From Prochlorococcus marinus bv. HNLC2 (GTDB lineage: Bacteria; Cyanobacteriota; Cyanobacteriia; PCC-6307; Cyanobiaceae), in contig GL947595.1 in the NCBI GenBank assembly GCA_000218745.1, forward strand, positions 63,034 to 127,033: a DNA stretch of 64,000 nucleotides, in the 5' to 3' direction. Positions 1 to 9,791 of this stretch are shown one piece after another. Numbering within the stretch: position 1 is the stretch's first letter; every line of letters starts with the position of its first letter. The notes beneath the pieces are model-generated. The model had not been told where the DNA came from. It saw only the letters and a list, made by a program, of their open reading frames with translations, and did no database searches. A program made the translations under genes and the position numbers.

Positions 1-1111
1 AGAGCCTCAGCAACTTGAACTTTTTTTGAGATATTTCATCCTGTACCTTTTCTTTATATTTTTGCTCAATTAATTCTTCTTGTTCATTTAGAGCAAAAGA
101 TATATAGGTATCTTTTGTTATATCTACTAATGAAAGTGCTGTATTGATATTTCTCCATGCTTCTGAAGCGCTTTTTAATGCCTCTTCTGTAAAATCAAGA
201 GGTTTTCTATAATTAACAGTCAGAACAAAATATCTCAAAGTCATCGGGCTAATTCCTGATTTAGTAAGTTCTCTTATCGTTTTAAAATTTCTCAGGGATT
301 TACTCATTTTCTGTCCATTAACATTGACCATTCCGTTATGAAGCCAATAATTTGCAAGTTTTTTCCCATTCGCTGCTTCTGATTGAGCAATTTCATTTTC
401 ATGATGAGGAAAAATTAAATCAGATCCACCTAAATGGATATCAATAGTATCTCCTAATTCATCTTTAACCATTGCAGAACACTCAATATGCCATCCTGGC
501 CTACCTTTTCCCCATGGAGAATCAAAATATGGTTCATCATCTTTTGCCTTTTTCCATAGTGCAAAATCTTGTGGAGTAATCTTTTTGCTATTTTCATCAT
601 TATTCATTCTGCCTTGCTGATTGATATTTTGTTCTTGTATATTTTGGTTACTTAGCTTCCCATAGTTTTTATTTTTAAAAACAGAATAATAAACGTCTCC
701 ATCTTTAGAGTAAGCGTAACCTTTTTCCTCAAGAATAGTTATGAAAGAGCAGATATTGCATATATGATTTGTGGCTCTTGGCATGCTATCAGGCCTCATT
801 ATCCCCAAAGCATCCATGTCTTTATGAAATTCAATAATGTTTTTTTCAGAGACTTCTTTCATTGAACTATTTTCTTCTTTTGCTCTTTTTAAAATTTTGT
901 CGTCAATATCTGTAAAGTTCTGGACATATCTTACTTTGTATTTACTGTATATTAGAAATCTTCTTAAAACATCCCATGCTATATAGCTTCTTGCATGTCC
1001 AAGATGGCATAAATCATAAACAGTTACTCCACAACAATATATTTTAACTTCGTCATTAATAGGTTTAAAAACCTCTATGCTTTTAGTTAAAGTATTATAA
1101 AATTTGATCAT
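1..1111 (-). CDS. cysS: Cysteinyl-tRNA synthetase (C-terminus cut by window edge)
   Basis: Class I aminoacyl-tRNA synthetase that charges tRNA-Cys with cysteine in the cytosol. About 370 codons read without interruption from an ATG at 1111. The zinc-site Cys in CGVTVYD (around residue 27), the HIGH-type motif HLGH (residues 36-39), the zinc-site region around WHIECSAM and the KMSKS loop (268-272) are all visible. The anticodon-binding C-terminal part runs off the window. It lies immediately downstream of polA on the same strand, with a gap of about 24 bases, so co-transcription is likely. Family identity is secure. Confidence 0.97.
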   Translation of the reverse strand, partial: MIKFYNTLTKSIEVFKPINDEVKIYCCGVTVYDLCHLGHARSYIAWDVLRRFLIYSKYKVRYVQNFTDIDDKILKRAKEENSSMKEVSEKNIIEFHKDMDALGIMRPDSMPRATNHICNICSFITILEEKGYAYSKDGDVYYSVFKNKNYGKLSNQNIQEQNINQQGRMNNDENSKKITPQDFALWKKAKDDEPYFDSPWGKGRPGWHIECSAMVKDELGDTIDIHLGGSDLIFPHHENEIAQSEAANGKKLANYWLHNGMVNVNGQKMSKSLRNFKTIRELTKSGISPMTLRYFVLTVNYRKPLDFTEEALKSASEAWRNINTALSLVDITKDTYISFALNEQEELIEQKYKEKVQDEISQKKFKLLRL

Positions 1112-1135
1112 TTTAATATATAGTCTTTCATAAAT

Positions 1136-4049
1136 TTATTTTGTATCCATCCAATTATCTCCTATCCCCACATCAACTAGAAGAGGAACGCTTAATTTTA
1201 CACACTCTTCCATTGTTGATTTCACGAGCTCAGCTGATGTATCTACAATATCTTTGGGAACCTCCAAAACTAGTTCGTCATGAACTTGGAGTAAAAGCTT
1301 TAAAGGAATACCTGAAATATTAATTTTATCTTGTAATTTAATCATGGCAATTTTGATTATGTCAGCACTTGAACCTTGAATAGGAGCATTTGCGGCTGCT
1401 CTTAAAGATTGAGCTTCCATACCAGCTTTCCTAGCAGTCTTTAAATCAATTTCGTATGGATCTGTTCCTATTAATCTTCCTAAACCATTTTTATCAAATT
1501 TAAACTCTCTTTTTCTTCCAAAAATTGTTTCTACATATCCTCTTGAGAGTGCTAATCTCTCTTGGAGTTCTAAAAATTTAAAAATTTTTGAATATCTTTC
1601 TTTATATTTAATCAGAAATTCTTTTGCTTCATTTATATTTACTCCTGTGGAGCGTGCGAATTTTTTAACTCCCATTCCATAAATAACGCCAAAATTTATA
1701 GTTTTGCCTACTCTCCTTTCATTAGGAGATATTTCCTTTTTATCAAAAATTAATTGAGCTGTTAAAGAATGGATATCATCATTATTGTTAAAGGCATTTA
1801 TTAAGATATCTTCTTCAGCTAAGTGTGCAAGAATTCTTAATTCTATTTGTGAATAATCTGCAGATAAAAGTTTAAAACCTTCTTCTGGTAAAAATGCTTT
1901 TCTGATTCTTTTACTAAATTCTGTCCTCACAGGAATGTTTTGAAGGTTAGGATTACTGCTACTTAATCTTCCTGTGGTAGTTGCAGCTTGATTAAAATTA
2001 GTATGTACTCTGCCTGTTTTTGTATTCACAAGCAAAGGTAGAGCATCTATATAAGTGCTTAATAATTTGCTGAAGTTCTATGCTCTATTAGTAGAGGTAT
2101 TATTTTATGTTCATCAGATAATTTATCCAAGACTGCAGCATCTGTACTCCAACCTGTTTTGGTTTTTCTAGATTTTTTCTTATCCAGATCAAGTTCCTCA
2201 AATAAAATTTCTCCTAATTGTTTTGGTGATGCCAAGTTGAAATTCTTACCTGCTAAATCAAAAACTTTTTTTTCAATTTCAAGTAAAGACTCTTTTAATT
2301 CATCTGAAAGTTGATTTAAATAAGGAATATCAATTCTTATTCCACTATTTTCCATTTGGGATAAAACAGGCTCAAGAGGTAATTCAATATCAAATAAAAC
2401 TTTAGATAATTTATTATTAGTTTCAACTTTATTTAAAAGTAGTTCAGATATTTTTCTTGTAAGAAAAACATCATAACCACAATAAATGCTAGCTTCCTTG
2501 ATATCTACGAAAGAGAAATTTTTAAGTTTTCCGATTGTTTCTTTAAAAGATTTTGGCTTATAACCGAACTCTCTTAGAGAAATTTCATTCAAACCATGTT
2601 TCTCTTGATTATTTAAAACATAATCAGCTAACAAAGTATCAAAAACAACTCCTTTAAGATCTATTCCATGATTATAAAAAATTTGTCTATCAAACTTACA
2701 GTTTTGTAGAGTCTTCATTTTTTTTGGATTTTCTAACCAATTCTTTAATGCATTTAGAACAACTTCAAGATTTAATTGTTTAATAGAATTATTAGTAGTT
2801 TGATGACCTGTAGGAACATAATATAAATCATCAAATTTATTTCCTAAACAAAAACCTATCCCGACTAATTGAGCTTCAATTGGATTAAGGCTTGATGTCT
2901 CTGTATCAATAGCTATAAGATTTTTTGTATTATCTAATTTTTTGACAAAATTATTTAATTCAGCGAAAGTTTCAATAATCTTCACTTCAATTTCAGGGAT
3001 TTTATTCTCATCTGAATCGTTATTTTGTTCAGAATTTTTATCATTTTCTAAATCATTTTGTATATGATTTTTTTAAAGCCACCCTTACTGAAAGTGGCTT
3101 TAAAAGTAGGCACTTGTCTTAATAAAGTAGATAATTCAAGTTTTTTTAAAGACTCTGAGAGACTTTTTTCTTCTATAAAACTCAGTTCATATTTATCATC
3201 ATTAATTAAAGGAACTGTGATATTAATTGTTGCTAGATCTCTTGATAAGTAAGCATTGTATTTATCATTTTTAAGTTTTTCTATAACTGCTCCTTTTATA
3301 AAACCTTTATAAGATTTATCCTTTAATTTAATAACATCTTCTAGCTGATTATAAACACCATCTAAATCATAATTTTCTTTTAATAAATTTATAGCTGTTT
3401 TTGGCCCAACTCCTTTTACTCCTGGAATATTATCTGAACTGTCTCCTGTTAAAGCTTTTAAATCAACAACTTTTTCAGGTGAAACTCCTAATTTATTTAT
3501 TACTCCTTTCTCATCCATGAGAAGAGGATTACCACTTTTTGCATAAGGCCCTCCTCCCATGTAGAGAACATAAATATCTTTTTCATCATCTACTAATTGA
3601 AATAAATCTCTATCGCCAGAAAGAATATTGACTTGCCATCCTTTTGATGCAGCATCATTAGCAATAGTGCCTAGAATATCATCTGCTTCAAAACCAGGCG
3701 ATTTAAAAATTGGTAAATTGAGGTTTTCTCTCAAAATTATTTCTAATTGATCTATATCTTGAAAAAATCTATCTGGAGCAACATCTCTATTAGCTTTATA
3801 ATTTGGATCAAGATCATGCCTAAAAGTTGGGACTTCTGTATCAAAAGCGATGCATACTCCTTCGGGACTTATATTTTTGCAATTATCAAGAAGGCTTTTC
3901 AAAAATCCATAAGTAACACTTGTAGGAAATCCATCTTTGGTAGTTAATCCTCCATCAGCTCCTTTACTGAAAGCATAAAAACTTCTGAAAGCAAGTGAGT
4001 GACCATCTACCAAAAGTAGTATTGGTTTTGTTGAAATATTTTCAGTCAT
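1136..4049 (-). CDS. polA: DNA polymerase I, with two single-base frameshifts
   Basis: Repair and Okazaki-fragment-processing polymerase, about 971 aa once the frame is restored. Domains in order: 5'-3' nuclease (first ~300 aa, with GFEADDILG), a 3'-5' exonuclease domain that keeps the DTE metal motif (IAIDTETSS), and the polymerase domain with motif A (DYSQIELR), motif B (RRVGKTINFGVIYG) and motif C (QVHDELVL). The frame breaks twice. One break is in a seven-T run at 3068-3074, where an eighth base restores the linker. The other is near 2071-2077, where one added base restores SKLLSTYIDALPLL. Both gaps rejoin perfectly good protein, so I read this as one gene with deletion errors rather than three genes. 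Its start lies two bases from the stop of the upstream membrane-fusion gene. Confidence 0.93.
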
Positions 4050-4051
4050 TT

Positions 4052-5112
4052 TTATTTATTTCTATTTGACCAAGGGGGAATATCTACAAATATAAGTTCA
4101 CCCTCTTTTAAACCCTCTATTACAGATGTTTTGCTTCCACTACTAATTCCTAATTCGATCTCTTTAAATTTTGGAGAATTATTTTTACCTACTACTAAAA
4201 TTCCCTTTTTGCCTTTTTCTGTAACGATGGAAACTGTAGGGATTAAAATTTTTTCATCATTATCAGTAATCTTAAATTCTAAATCAGCGGTCATTCCTAT
4301 TTTTATATCTTCTATTGCATCCTTAAATTTCAAAGTCACTTCAAATGAAGTAACGTTATTATCTTTTAAGCTCTTGATGCAATTTCTATGATCTCAGCTT
4401 TGAATTTTCTTGATGGATATGCCTCAATTCTAACAAGAGCTTCTTGACCTATTTTAATACGACCAATATCACTCTCTGGAACTTTAGCTATTATTTCGAT
4501 CCCATCTGATAATTCAAAAATATAATTTTTAGAATTTGGATTTGAACTTAAATTAGCACTTGGAGCGACGTATGATCCTGTCTCAACATATTTTGCCGTA
4601 ATTTCTCCATCAAATGGAGCTTTTATGAAATAAAAGCTATTTTCTGCTGAAGCATCATTAAATTTTGCTTGACTTGTTTCAAATTTAATTTGGTAGTCTT
4701 CAAGATCTTGTTTACTAATTGCACCTTCTTTATATAAATATTCTCTTCTCATAAAATCCGATTTTTGCTTTTCTGCTTGAAGTTCAAGTTCCTCAATCTT
4801 ATATTTGAAATCTAAGTTATCCAGAGTTGCAATAATTTGGTTTTTTTTAACATAATCTCCCTCATTAACTTTTATTGATTTAATAAAGCCTTGTTTTCTT
4901 GGACTTATTTTTACAGATCTACTTGCTTTGATTTCTCCACTGCTATTAATACTTTCTGATAATGAACCTCTTTCGACAGGAACAACAAATTCTGAAATAT
5001 CTTTAGGTTTATTTTTTTTTAAATTGTTAATGAGAAAAAATGAAAGACTCGCAAAAATAAAAAATATTATTCCATTCTTATAGTTAATATTTTTTTTTAT
5101 TAAATCAAGCAT
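4052..5112 (-). CDS. Membrane-fusion / efflux periplasmic adaptor protein (HlyD type), one frameshift
   Basis: About 353 aa after frame repair. It has an N-terminal membrane segment (IIFFIFASLSFFLI), then a biotinyl-lipoyl-like half (IKVNEGDYVKKNQIIATLDN), a coiled-coil hairpin, the second lipoyl half (FDGEITAKYVETGSYV) and beta-barrel domains. This is the layout of adaptors that link an inner-membrane pump or ABC exporter to the outer membrane. The frame breaks at 4363-4371, where one extra T turns a stop into ALKDNNVT and joins the two pieces. No pump or outer-membrane channel is adjacent: the neighbours are polA downstream and ychF on the other strand. Substrate unknown. Confidence 0.8.
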
Positions 5113-5251
5113 GTTTCTAGTGACTGCAAAAAGAGATTAATAATTAGTAACTAATCAACAAGATTATTTCCTATTTATCTTCGATTAGATAATTTGTATT
5201 ATATAACTAAATAATGTTTCTTTGATAATTTTCAAATAAAAATTTTTTCAA

Positions 5252-6342
5252 ATGTTAAAGGCTGGAATTATAGGGTTACCTAATGTAGGGAAATCAACTC
5301 TTTTTAATGCACTTGTTGAGAATTCTAAGGCTCAGGCAGCAAACTTTCCTTTTTGTACAATTGAACCTAATAAAGGAATAGTATCTGTTCCTGATGAAAG
5401 ATTAAATCAACTCGCCAGGTTCAGTTCAAGTATTAATGTTATTCCTACAAAAATTGAATTTGTTGATATCGCAGGTCTTGTAAAAGGGGCTAGTAAAGGT
5501 GAAGGTTTAGGTAATAAATTTCTATCCAATATTAGGGAGGTTGATGCAATCGTACATGTTGTTAGATGTTTCGAAGATAGTGAAGTAATCCATGTTTCGG
5601 GAAAGGTAGATCCTCTTGATGATATTGAAATAATTAATTTGGAATTAAATTTGGCGGATTTATCTCAACTTCAAAAAAGAAGAGAAAGAATTAAAAACAG
5701 ATTAAGACAAGCAAAGAAGCATTAAAAGAAGATACTTTATTAGAAAAAATTGAGGAAGAATTACAAAAAGGATTTTCAGTTAGATCGATATCTCTGAGTG
5801 ATGAAGAAAATTTAATAATTAAACAATTAGGTTTCCTTACTGCAAAACCAATTATTTATGCAACCAATTTAAATGAAAATGATCTAGCTGAAGGTAATGA
5901 TTTCTCATCAAAAGTTCAGCAATTTGCAAATAATGAAAAAACAGAATGTATAAAAATATCAGCTCAAGTCGAATCTGAATTAATAGAGTTAGATCCTGAA
6001 GATAAGAAAGACTATCTTGCAGGATTAGGAGTAGAAGAAGGAGGATTAAGTTCTTTAATTAGATCAACCTATAAATTATTAGGATTAAAAACTTACTTTA
6101 CTACTGGTGAAAAAGAGACTAAGGCATGGACAATAAAAAATGGGATGACTGCTCCACAAGCAGCAGGAGTAATTCATACTGATTTTGAAAAAGGATTTAT
6201 TAGAGCTCAAACAATTTCATATCAAAACTTATTAGATTCAGGTTCAATAGCTAATGCAAAAAGTAAAGGATTACTTAGAAGTGAAGGTAAAGAATATGTA
6301 GTAAATGAAGGAGATGTTATGGAGTTCTTATTTAATGTTTAG
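5252..6342 (+). CDS. ychF: YchF/Ola1-type GTP/ATP-binding protein, one frameshift
   Basis: Universally conserved Obg-related P-loop ATPase/GTPase associated with ribosomes and stress responses. The repaired length of 363 aa is the usual family size. G1 (GLPNVGKST) is near residue 8, the [10 protein letters not shown] switch follows, and G3 appears as [20 protein letters not shown]. The C-terminal TGS domain begins around [11 protein letters not shown] and contains [18 protein letters not shown]. The frame breaks near 5713-5719, where one added A gives [14 protein letters not shown]; the rest reads cleanly to a TAG at 6340-6342. It is divergent from the membrane-fusion gene, with about 140 bp for two promoters. 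Confidence 0.95.
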
Positions 6343-6405
6343 TTCCATTAATTCTAATTTGGAATATTTACTAAACTTCGATACAAGAAAATGGAACTAT
6401 TTTTT
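6341..6405 (+). terminator. Candidate terminator after ychF (long-loop hairpin plus T run)
   Basis: A perfect 9-bp inverted repeat, AGTTCCATT at 6341-6349 and AATGGAACT at 6390-6398, begins inside the ychF stop codon and is followed by a run of six T. The 40-base loop is long and the stem is AT-rich, so the call is tentative. Confidence 0.35.
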
Positions 6406-6650
6406 GAACAAAATTATTAATTAAAGCAATAAAATTAATAGAGATATAAAGATCAATAAAGCTAAAAATAGGGAAGCTGATCATTTAAATAATTTAGGTT
6501 TGCACTTTGGAGGGTATTCAAATTTTTGATGTAATTAAAATTTTATTTATTCTTTAAGAAAAGTTAATTGATTATTCATACTCTACCAATCCATTTTTAT
6601 TGAGTTTGAAACAAATTTATAGTTTATAATTAATAAATATAAGTTTTATC
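6343..6650. other. 308-bp intergenic region without a convincing gene
   Basis: Apart from the candidate hairpin just after ychF and a TATAAT near its right end, I see no open frame with coding character and no tRNA-like structure. It is very AT-rich with short scattered stops in all frames. Confidence 0.6.
6625..6630 (+). promoter_or_regulatory. Candidate -10 element upstream of the zinc-ribbon gene
   Basis: A perfect TATAAT lies 20 bases upstream of the ATG at 6651. No clear -35 is visible. In such AT-rich DNA the chance rate of this hexamer is high, so this is only suggestive. Confidence 0.3.
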
Positions 6651-6914
6651 ATGAGTAAATATTTCTGCCCATATTGTAATTCGAAATATCAGTTTAAATC
6701 TGTGAGTAATACAGGCAAATTATTGTGCGGGTTATGCGGAGAAGAAATGATTAAGAAATCATTTCTTAATGTAAAACAAATTGTTTCTTTAATAATAGTA
6801 GCAACTCTAATTTTGCCACTTTTTTATACTTTTATAATATCAATAATTAATAGAGGGCAAATAAAAAAAGATACTTATCAAGGCTACAATACCGAATTAA
6901 AAAATTATATTTAA
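6651..6914 (+). CDS. Small zinc-ribbon, single-pass membrane protein, function unknown
   Basis: An 87-aa protein that starts with a paired-cysteine zinc-ribbon pattern: CPYC at residues 6-9, then CGLC at about 27-30. A basic stretch follows, then one hydrophobic segment (SLIIVATLILPLFYTFIISII) and a polar tail. The layout suggests a cytoplasmic metal-binding knuckle held at the membrane. I do not recognise a named family. The clean zinc-ribbon signature and a possible -10 box just upstream argue that it is a real gene. It faces a small secreted-type gene across a 9-base gap. Confidence 0.6.
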   Translation: MSKYFCPYCNSKYQFKSVSNTGKLLCGLCGEEMIKKSFLNVKQIVSLIIVATLILPLFYTFIISIINRGQIKKDTYQGYNTELKNYI

Positions 6915-6923
6915 TAAATAGCT

Positions 6924-7142
6924 TTAACCTCGACATAAATTTCTATTAACACAAGAATTCAAATTTCTTTTTTTGAATTTGATGTTTTTATTATTTGAAT
7001 TTAAATAATTAAATATTGATTCATTTTTATAGCAATGAGATTTGCAACCACCATTTTGTTCATTATGCGATTTAAGTTTTTCTTGAGAAAAAAAATTTGT
7101 TGAAATTATAAATAGGACTATCAAAAAGGTATTAAATTTCAC
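6924..7142 (-). CDS. Small putative secreted cysteine-containing peptide, unknown
   Basis: A 72-aa protein with a signal-peptide-like start (MKFNTFLIVLFIISTNFFS) and a short mature part. That part holds four cysteines, as CKSHC and later CVNRNLC, which could pair as disulfides in the periplasm or bind a metal. No family is recognised. It converges on the zinc-ribbon gene. The coding call rests on the signal peptide and the cysteine spacing, so it could still be a chance frame. Confidence 0.42.
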   Translation of the reverse strand: MKFNTFLIVLFIISTNFFSQEKLKSHNEQNGGCKSHCYKNESIFNYLNSNNKNIKFKKRNLNSCVNRNLCRG

Positions 7143-7408
7143 TCGAAAATTAATTAATAATTTAATAGTAGTTGATCAAATATAGTTTTATCAATTTATC
7201 TTTAATAGAAATACAAAAATTATAATTTTATTCTCTTCAATATTTATTTACTAATGCAAATAGTTGCATTAATAATATTATCTAGCTTTTTAAATAGATT
7301 CTTTGAGATTTCCTATATAGATTAATTTAAAACTGTAATCAATTTTTCTCTAATATCTCAAATGATATAACGTTTGTTCTAAAATAAAAAATAATTATTA
7401 GTCTTCAA

Positions 7409-7927
7409 ATGAGGTTAATTATCTTTTTTAAAAACTTTCTATCCATAATATTAACTTTTATACTTTTCACTGCTCCTGTTTATGCTGGAGCCAATGTTGC
7501 AGTAAAGGGTGAAGGTGACGAAGTTCCTAGTTATGTTCGCTCTGATATAACTGGATATGATTTTCATGGAGAAGATCTTCACTTATCATCAATTGCCGGA
7601 GCAATAGCAAGGGATGCTGACTTTAGTGATGTTGATTTACATGGAACAACCTTAACTTTGTCTGATCTAAAAGGTTCAAATTTAAATGGCATCAACCTAA
7701 CAGATACTCTCTCTGATAGGGTTAATTTTCAAAAAACTGATTTAAGAAATGCTGTTTTAATAAATATGATTGCCTCAGGAAGTAGTTTTGCTGGAGCACA
7801 AATAGATGGCGCAGATTTTACTTTTGCTATTCTTGATAGTGAAGATCAGAGAAATCTTTGTAAAATTGCAGATGGAATTAATCCAACAACAGGTGTATCA
7901 ACAAGAGATAGTCTTGAATGTAGTTGA
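7409..7927 (+). CDS. Exported pentapeptide-repeat protein
   Basis: A 172-aa protein. A signal peptide (hydrophobic core LSIILTFILFTAPVYA, cleavage after AYA-like VYA, about residue 26) targets it to the periplasm or thylakoid lumen. The mature part carries A(D/N)LXX-like repeats (ADFSDVDLHG, SDLKGSNLNGINL, VNFQKTDLRNAVL, GAQIDGADFTF), which fold as a right-handed beta helix. The last ~35 residues hold two cysteines that could cap the helix with a disulfide. Cyanobacterial lumenal pentapeptide proteins of this type are known, with mostly undefined roles. An AT-rich 266-bp spacer with no clear signals precedes it. Confidence 0.82.
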   Translation: MRLIIFFKNFLSIILTFILFTAPVYAGANVAVKGEGDEVPSYVRSDITGYDFHGEDLHLSSIAGAIARDADFSDVDLHGTTLTLSDLKGSNLNGINLTDTLSDRVNFQKTDLRNAVLINMIASGSSFAGAQIDGADFTFAILDSEDQRNLCKIADGINPTTGVSTRDSLECS

Positions 7928-7931
7928 AATA

Positions 7932-8300
7932 CTATAAATACTTTTTTACGCCCTTTATAATTTTATATACATTTTCGTCTTTATCCAAATATATAAATTC
8001 CCCGTTAAATTTTGATTTTTTAAATTTCGCTAGTCTTGCTCTGTGCAAATTAGTTTTATTTATTATTTCATAATCTTTATCATAAATATCAACCTTAATA
8101 TTAATATCTGGATTTAGATTTATTCGCTCATCATTTCTAAGATAAATTTTTTTAATATTAAATTCCTTACTTAATAATGACTTTTTAAAATTTGAGATTT
8201 TCTTATTTTTTTTTAAAAGTTTATTAGTTGATTTTTTTGCTTTTAAATATAAATAAATTAGTACAAGTACAAATACAGTAACTAATAATATGTATTTCAT
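7932..8300 (-). CDS. Hypothetical protein with N-terminal membrane anchor
   Basis: A 122-aa protein with an N-terminal hydrophobic helix (ILLVTVFVLVLIYLYL) followed by a very lysine-rich basic region and a small beta-rich-looking domain (INIKVDIYDKDYEIINKT, FIYLDKDENVYKII). I recognise no family. It ends four bases from the convergent pentapeptide gene and is followed upstream by another small membrane gene on the same strand, five bases away, suggesting a short leftward operon that begins at the PfkB kinase gene. Confidence 0.55.
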   Translation of the reverse strand: MKYILLVTVFVLVLIYLYLKAKKSTNKLLKKNKKISNFKKSLLSKEFNIKKIYLRNDERINLNPDINIKVDIYDKDYEIINKTNLHRARLAKFKKSKFNGEFIYLDKDENVYKIIKGVKKYL

Positions 8301-8305
8301 TTTAA

Positions 8306-8494
8306 TTACATTTTTATTGTTATATCAAAACCTAATTTACTACTTTCGGTTAAAATTTCCTTTTTAAAAATTCCATATGTAAATAATTCAAATAAAACAG
8401 ATAATGCATTTATTGATAATGTAAAAAAAAATATAGTAAAAAGGATGTATGCATCAATGATATTATTAAATTTTATAGGTGAAGTATTTTTCAT
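8306..8494 (-). CDS. Small hypothetical membrane protein
   Basis: A 62-aa protein with one clear hydrophobic stretch in the middle (AYILFTIFFFTLSINALSVL) and polar ends. No family is recognised. It sits between the PfkB kinase gene (7 bases upstream) and the anchored hypothetical (5 bases downstream) on the same strand. The tight spacing is the main reason to believe it. Confidence 0.45.
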   Translation of the reverse strand: MKNTSPIKFNNIIDAYILFTIFFFTLSINALSVLFELFTYGIFKKEILTESSKLGFDITIKM

Positions 8495-8501
8495 TTAAAT
8501 C

Positions 8502-9377
8502 TTATTTAAAAATTTTTTGAATATTTGCATAAGGACCAAAATTTCCAATACAATTACCACCTAATACTGTACCTAATTTAACTGTTTTTTCAATATTCCA
8601 TTTAGAAGCTAATCCAAAAAGTATTCCTGCGGCAAAGGAGTCTCCACACCCATAAGAATCAATAATTGGAATAAAATTACTAACAGCTTTGAATCTTCCT
8701 CCTGGCAATACAATACCCCCATCTTTACCTTCTGTTTTTATTATGAATTTTGGAATATTGGTTAAATCTGATAAAGAAAAAATTTCGTCTGGGTCTAAAT
8801 TACTTCCTATTAGAGCATCAATAAATACTTTAGAGTTACTAATTGTTTTAATACCTACTCTTGGAGTAGTACATAGAATTGGGCATGATCTTGATTTCTT
8901 AAATATCTCTTCATCACCAGCAGTTATGAATACTCCATCCATTTCTTTTAAAAGTTCCCAATTTAAATTATCTTTTGATGAAGGAGCTAACCTTTCACCA
9001 ACTATAGTTATTGATCGTTCTCCTGATTTATCAACTAAACTAAATCCTTTTCTTGTAGGAGAATTTCTCCATGCAATATGTAAATTAATACCCATTTTTT
9101 CAAATATTTCTTTAGTTTGAATCCCATAAAAATCATTCCCTAAAGATGTAAAAAAATGTACATCGCTAGTTGTTATTTCACGTAGTGTTTTTGCAATAAC
9201 CCCGCCACCTCCTGCAGGCATTTCTAAAGATCTTTTTGAATGGCATATTATGCCTGCCTTTGGTAAAGAATCAACTTCAAGAAAATTCATCCATTCGACA
9301 TGACCTATAACTGCAAATCTTAAATTGCCTTTTTGGTATTTTCCTGATTTTTCAAAATTCTTTTGTTTCTGTTTCAT
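8502..9377 (-). CDS. PfkB-family carbohydrate kinase
   Basis: A 291-aa ribokinase-fold sugar or nucleoside kinase. The glycine-rich N-terminal signature (MPAGGGGVIAKTL) and the C-terminal ATP/anion-hole signature DSYGCGDSFAAGI are visible, the latter with the catalytic Asp in GCGDSF. Its length is normal for the family. The sugar substrate cannot be told from sequence alone. It heads a leftward run of two small membrane genes and faces the DUF2834 gene across about 30 bp, so the two promoters must be compressed there. Confidence 0.85.
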   Translation of the reverse strand: MKQKQKNFEKSGKYQKGNLRFAVIGHVEWMNFLEVDSLPKAGIICHSKRSLEMPAGGGGVIAKTLREITTSDVHFFTSLGNDFYGIQTKEIFEKMGINLHIAWRNSPTRKGFSLVDKSGERSITIVGERLAPSSKDNLNWELLKEMDGVFITAGDEEIFKKSRSCPILCTTPRVGIKTISNSKVFIDALIGSNLDPDEIFSLSDLTNIPKFIIKTEGKDGGIVLPGGRFKAVSNFIPIIDSYGCGDSFAAGILFGLASKWNIEKTVKLGTVLGGNCIGNFGPYANIQKIFK

Positions 9378-9409
9378 TGGTTAAAATAGATATTATTAAA
9401 ATTTTTATC

Positions 9410-9781
9410 GTGAACACATTTTATTCTTTAAAAAACAATAAGTATAAATTAAGTTATCTTTATTTGGTTTTGGCTATATTTGGAGCAGTATTACCTATGA
9501 TATCAAATTATAATTTTGCTCTAGAATATGGACCTAATTTTGATATTTTGAAATTTATTCAATTAGCAAGTAATAATCCAGCCGCTGAATCAATATCAAG
9601 AGATTTATTAATTGGAGCAAGTGCAATATTTATATGGATTATTAACGAGTCTAAAAAATTAAATATTAAGAATATGTGGATTGTTTATATTGGAACATTT
9701 TTAATAGCTTTTGCATTCTCCGCACCTTTTTTTCTATTTCTAAGAGAAAGGAGATTAATTGAAATTTCTGAAAAGAATTGA
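9410..9781 (+). CDS. DUF2834-type small membrane protein
   Basis: About 123 aa from a GTG at 9410; an in-frame TTG at 9377 would overlap the divergent kinase start, so I prefer the GTG. There are three hydrophobic segments (LYLVLAIFGAVLPMI, LLIGASAIFIWII, IVYIGTFLIAFAFSAPFFLFL). The middle part (YGPNFDILKFIQLASNNPAA) resembles the DUF2834 family of small integral membrane proteins, whose function is unknown. It converges on the MFS transporter gene. Confidence 0.65.
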   Translation: MNTFYSLKNNKYKLSYLYLVLAIFGAVLPMISNYNFALEYGPNFDILKFIQLASNNPAAESISRDLLIGASAIFIWIINESKKLNIKNMWIVYIGTFLIAFAFSAPFFLFLRERRLIEISEKN

Positions 9782-9791
9782 CTATTAATAT

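Noticed and set aside
1136-4049. polA as three separate, split genes
   Set aside because: Each piece continues exactly into the next domain once one base is added; a real split gene would show extra starts, ribosome sites or decay.
5252-6342. ychF as a truncated pseudogene
   Set aside because: The whole second half, including the TGS domain, reads cleanly after one added base, and the total length is the family standard.
8689-9120. 143-codon open frame opposite the PfkB kinase
   Set aside because: Its sequence is the reverse shadow of the kinase; no domain or start signal.
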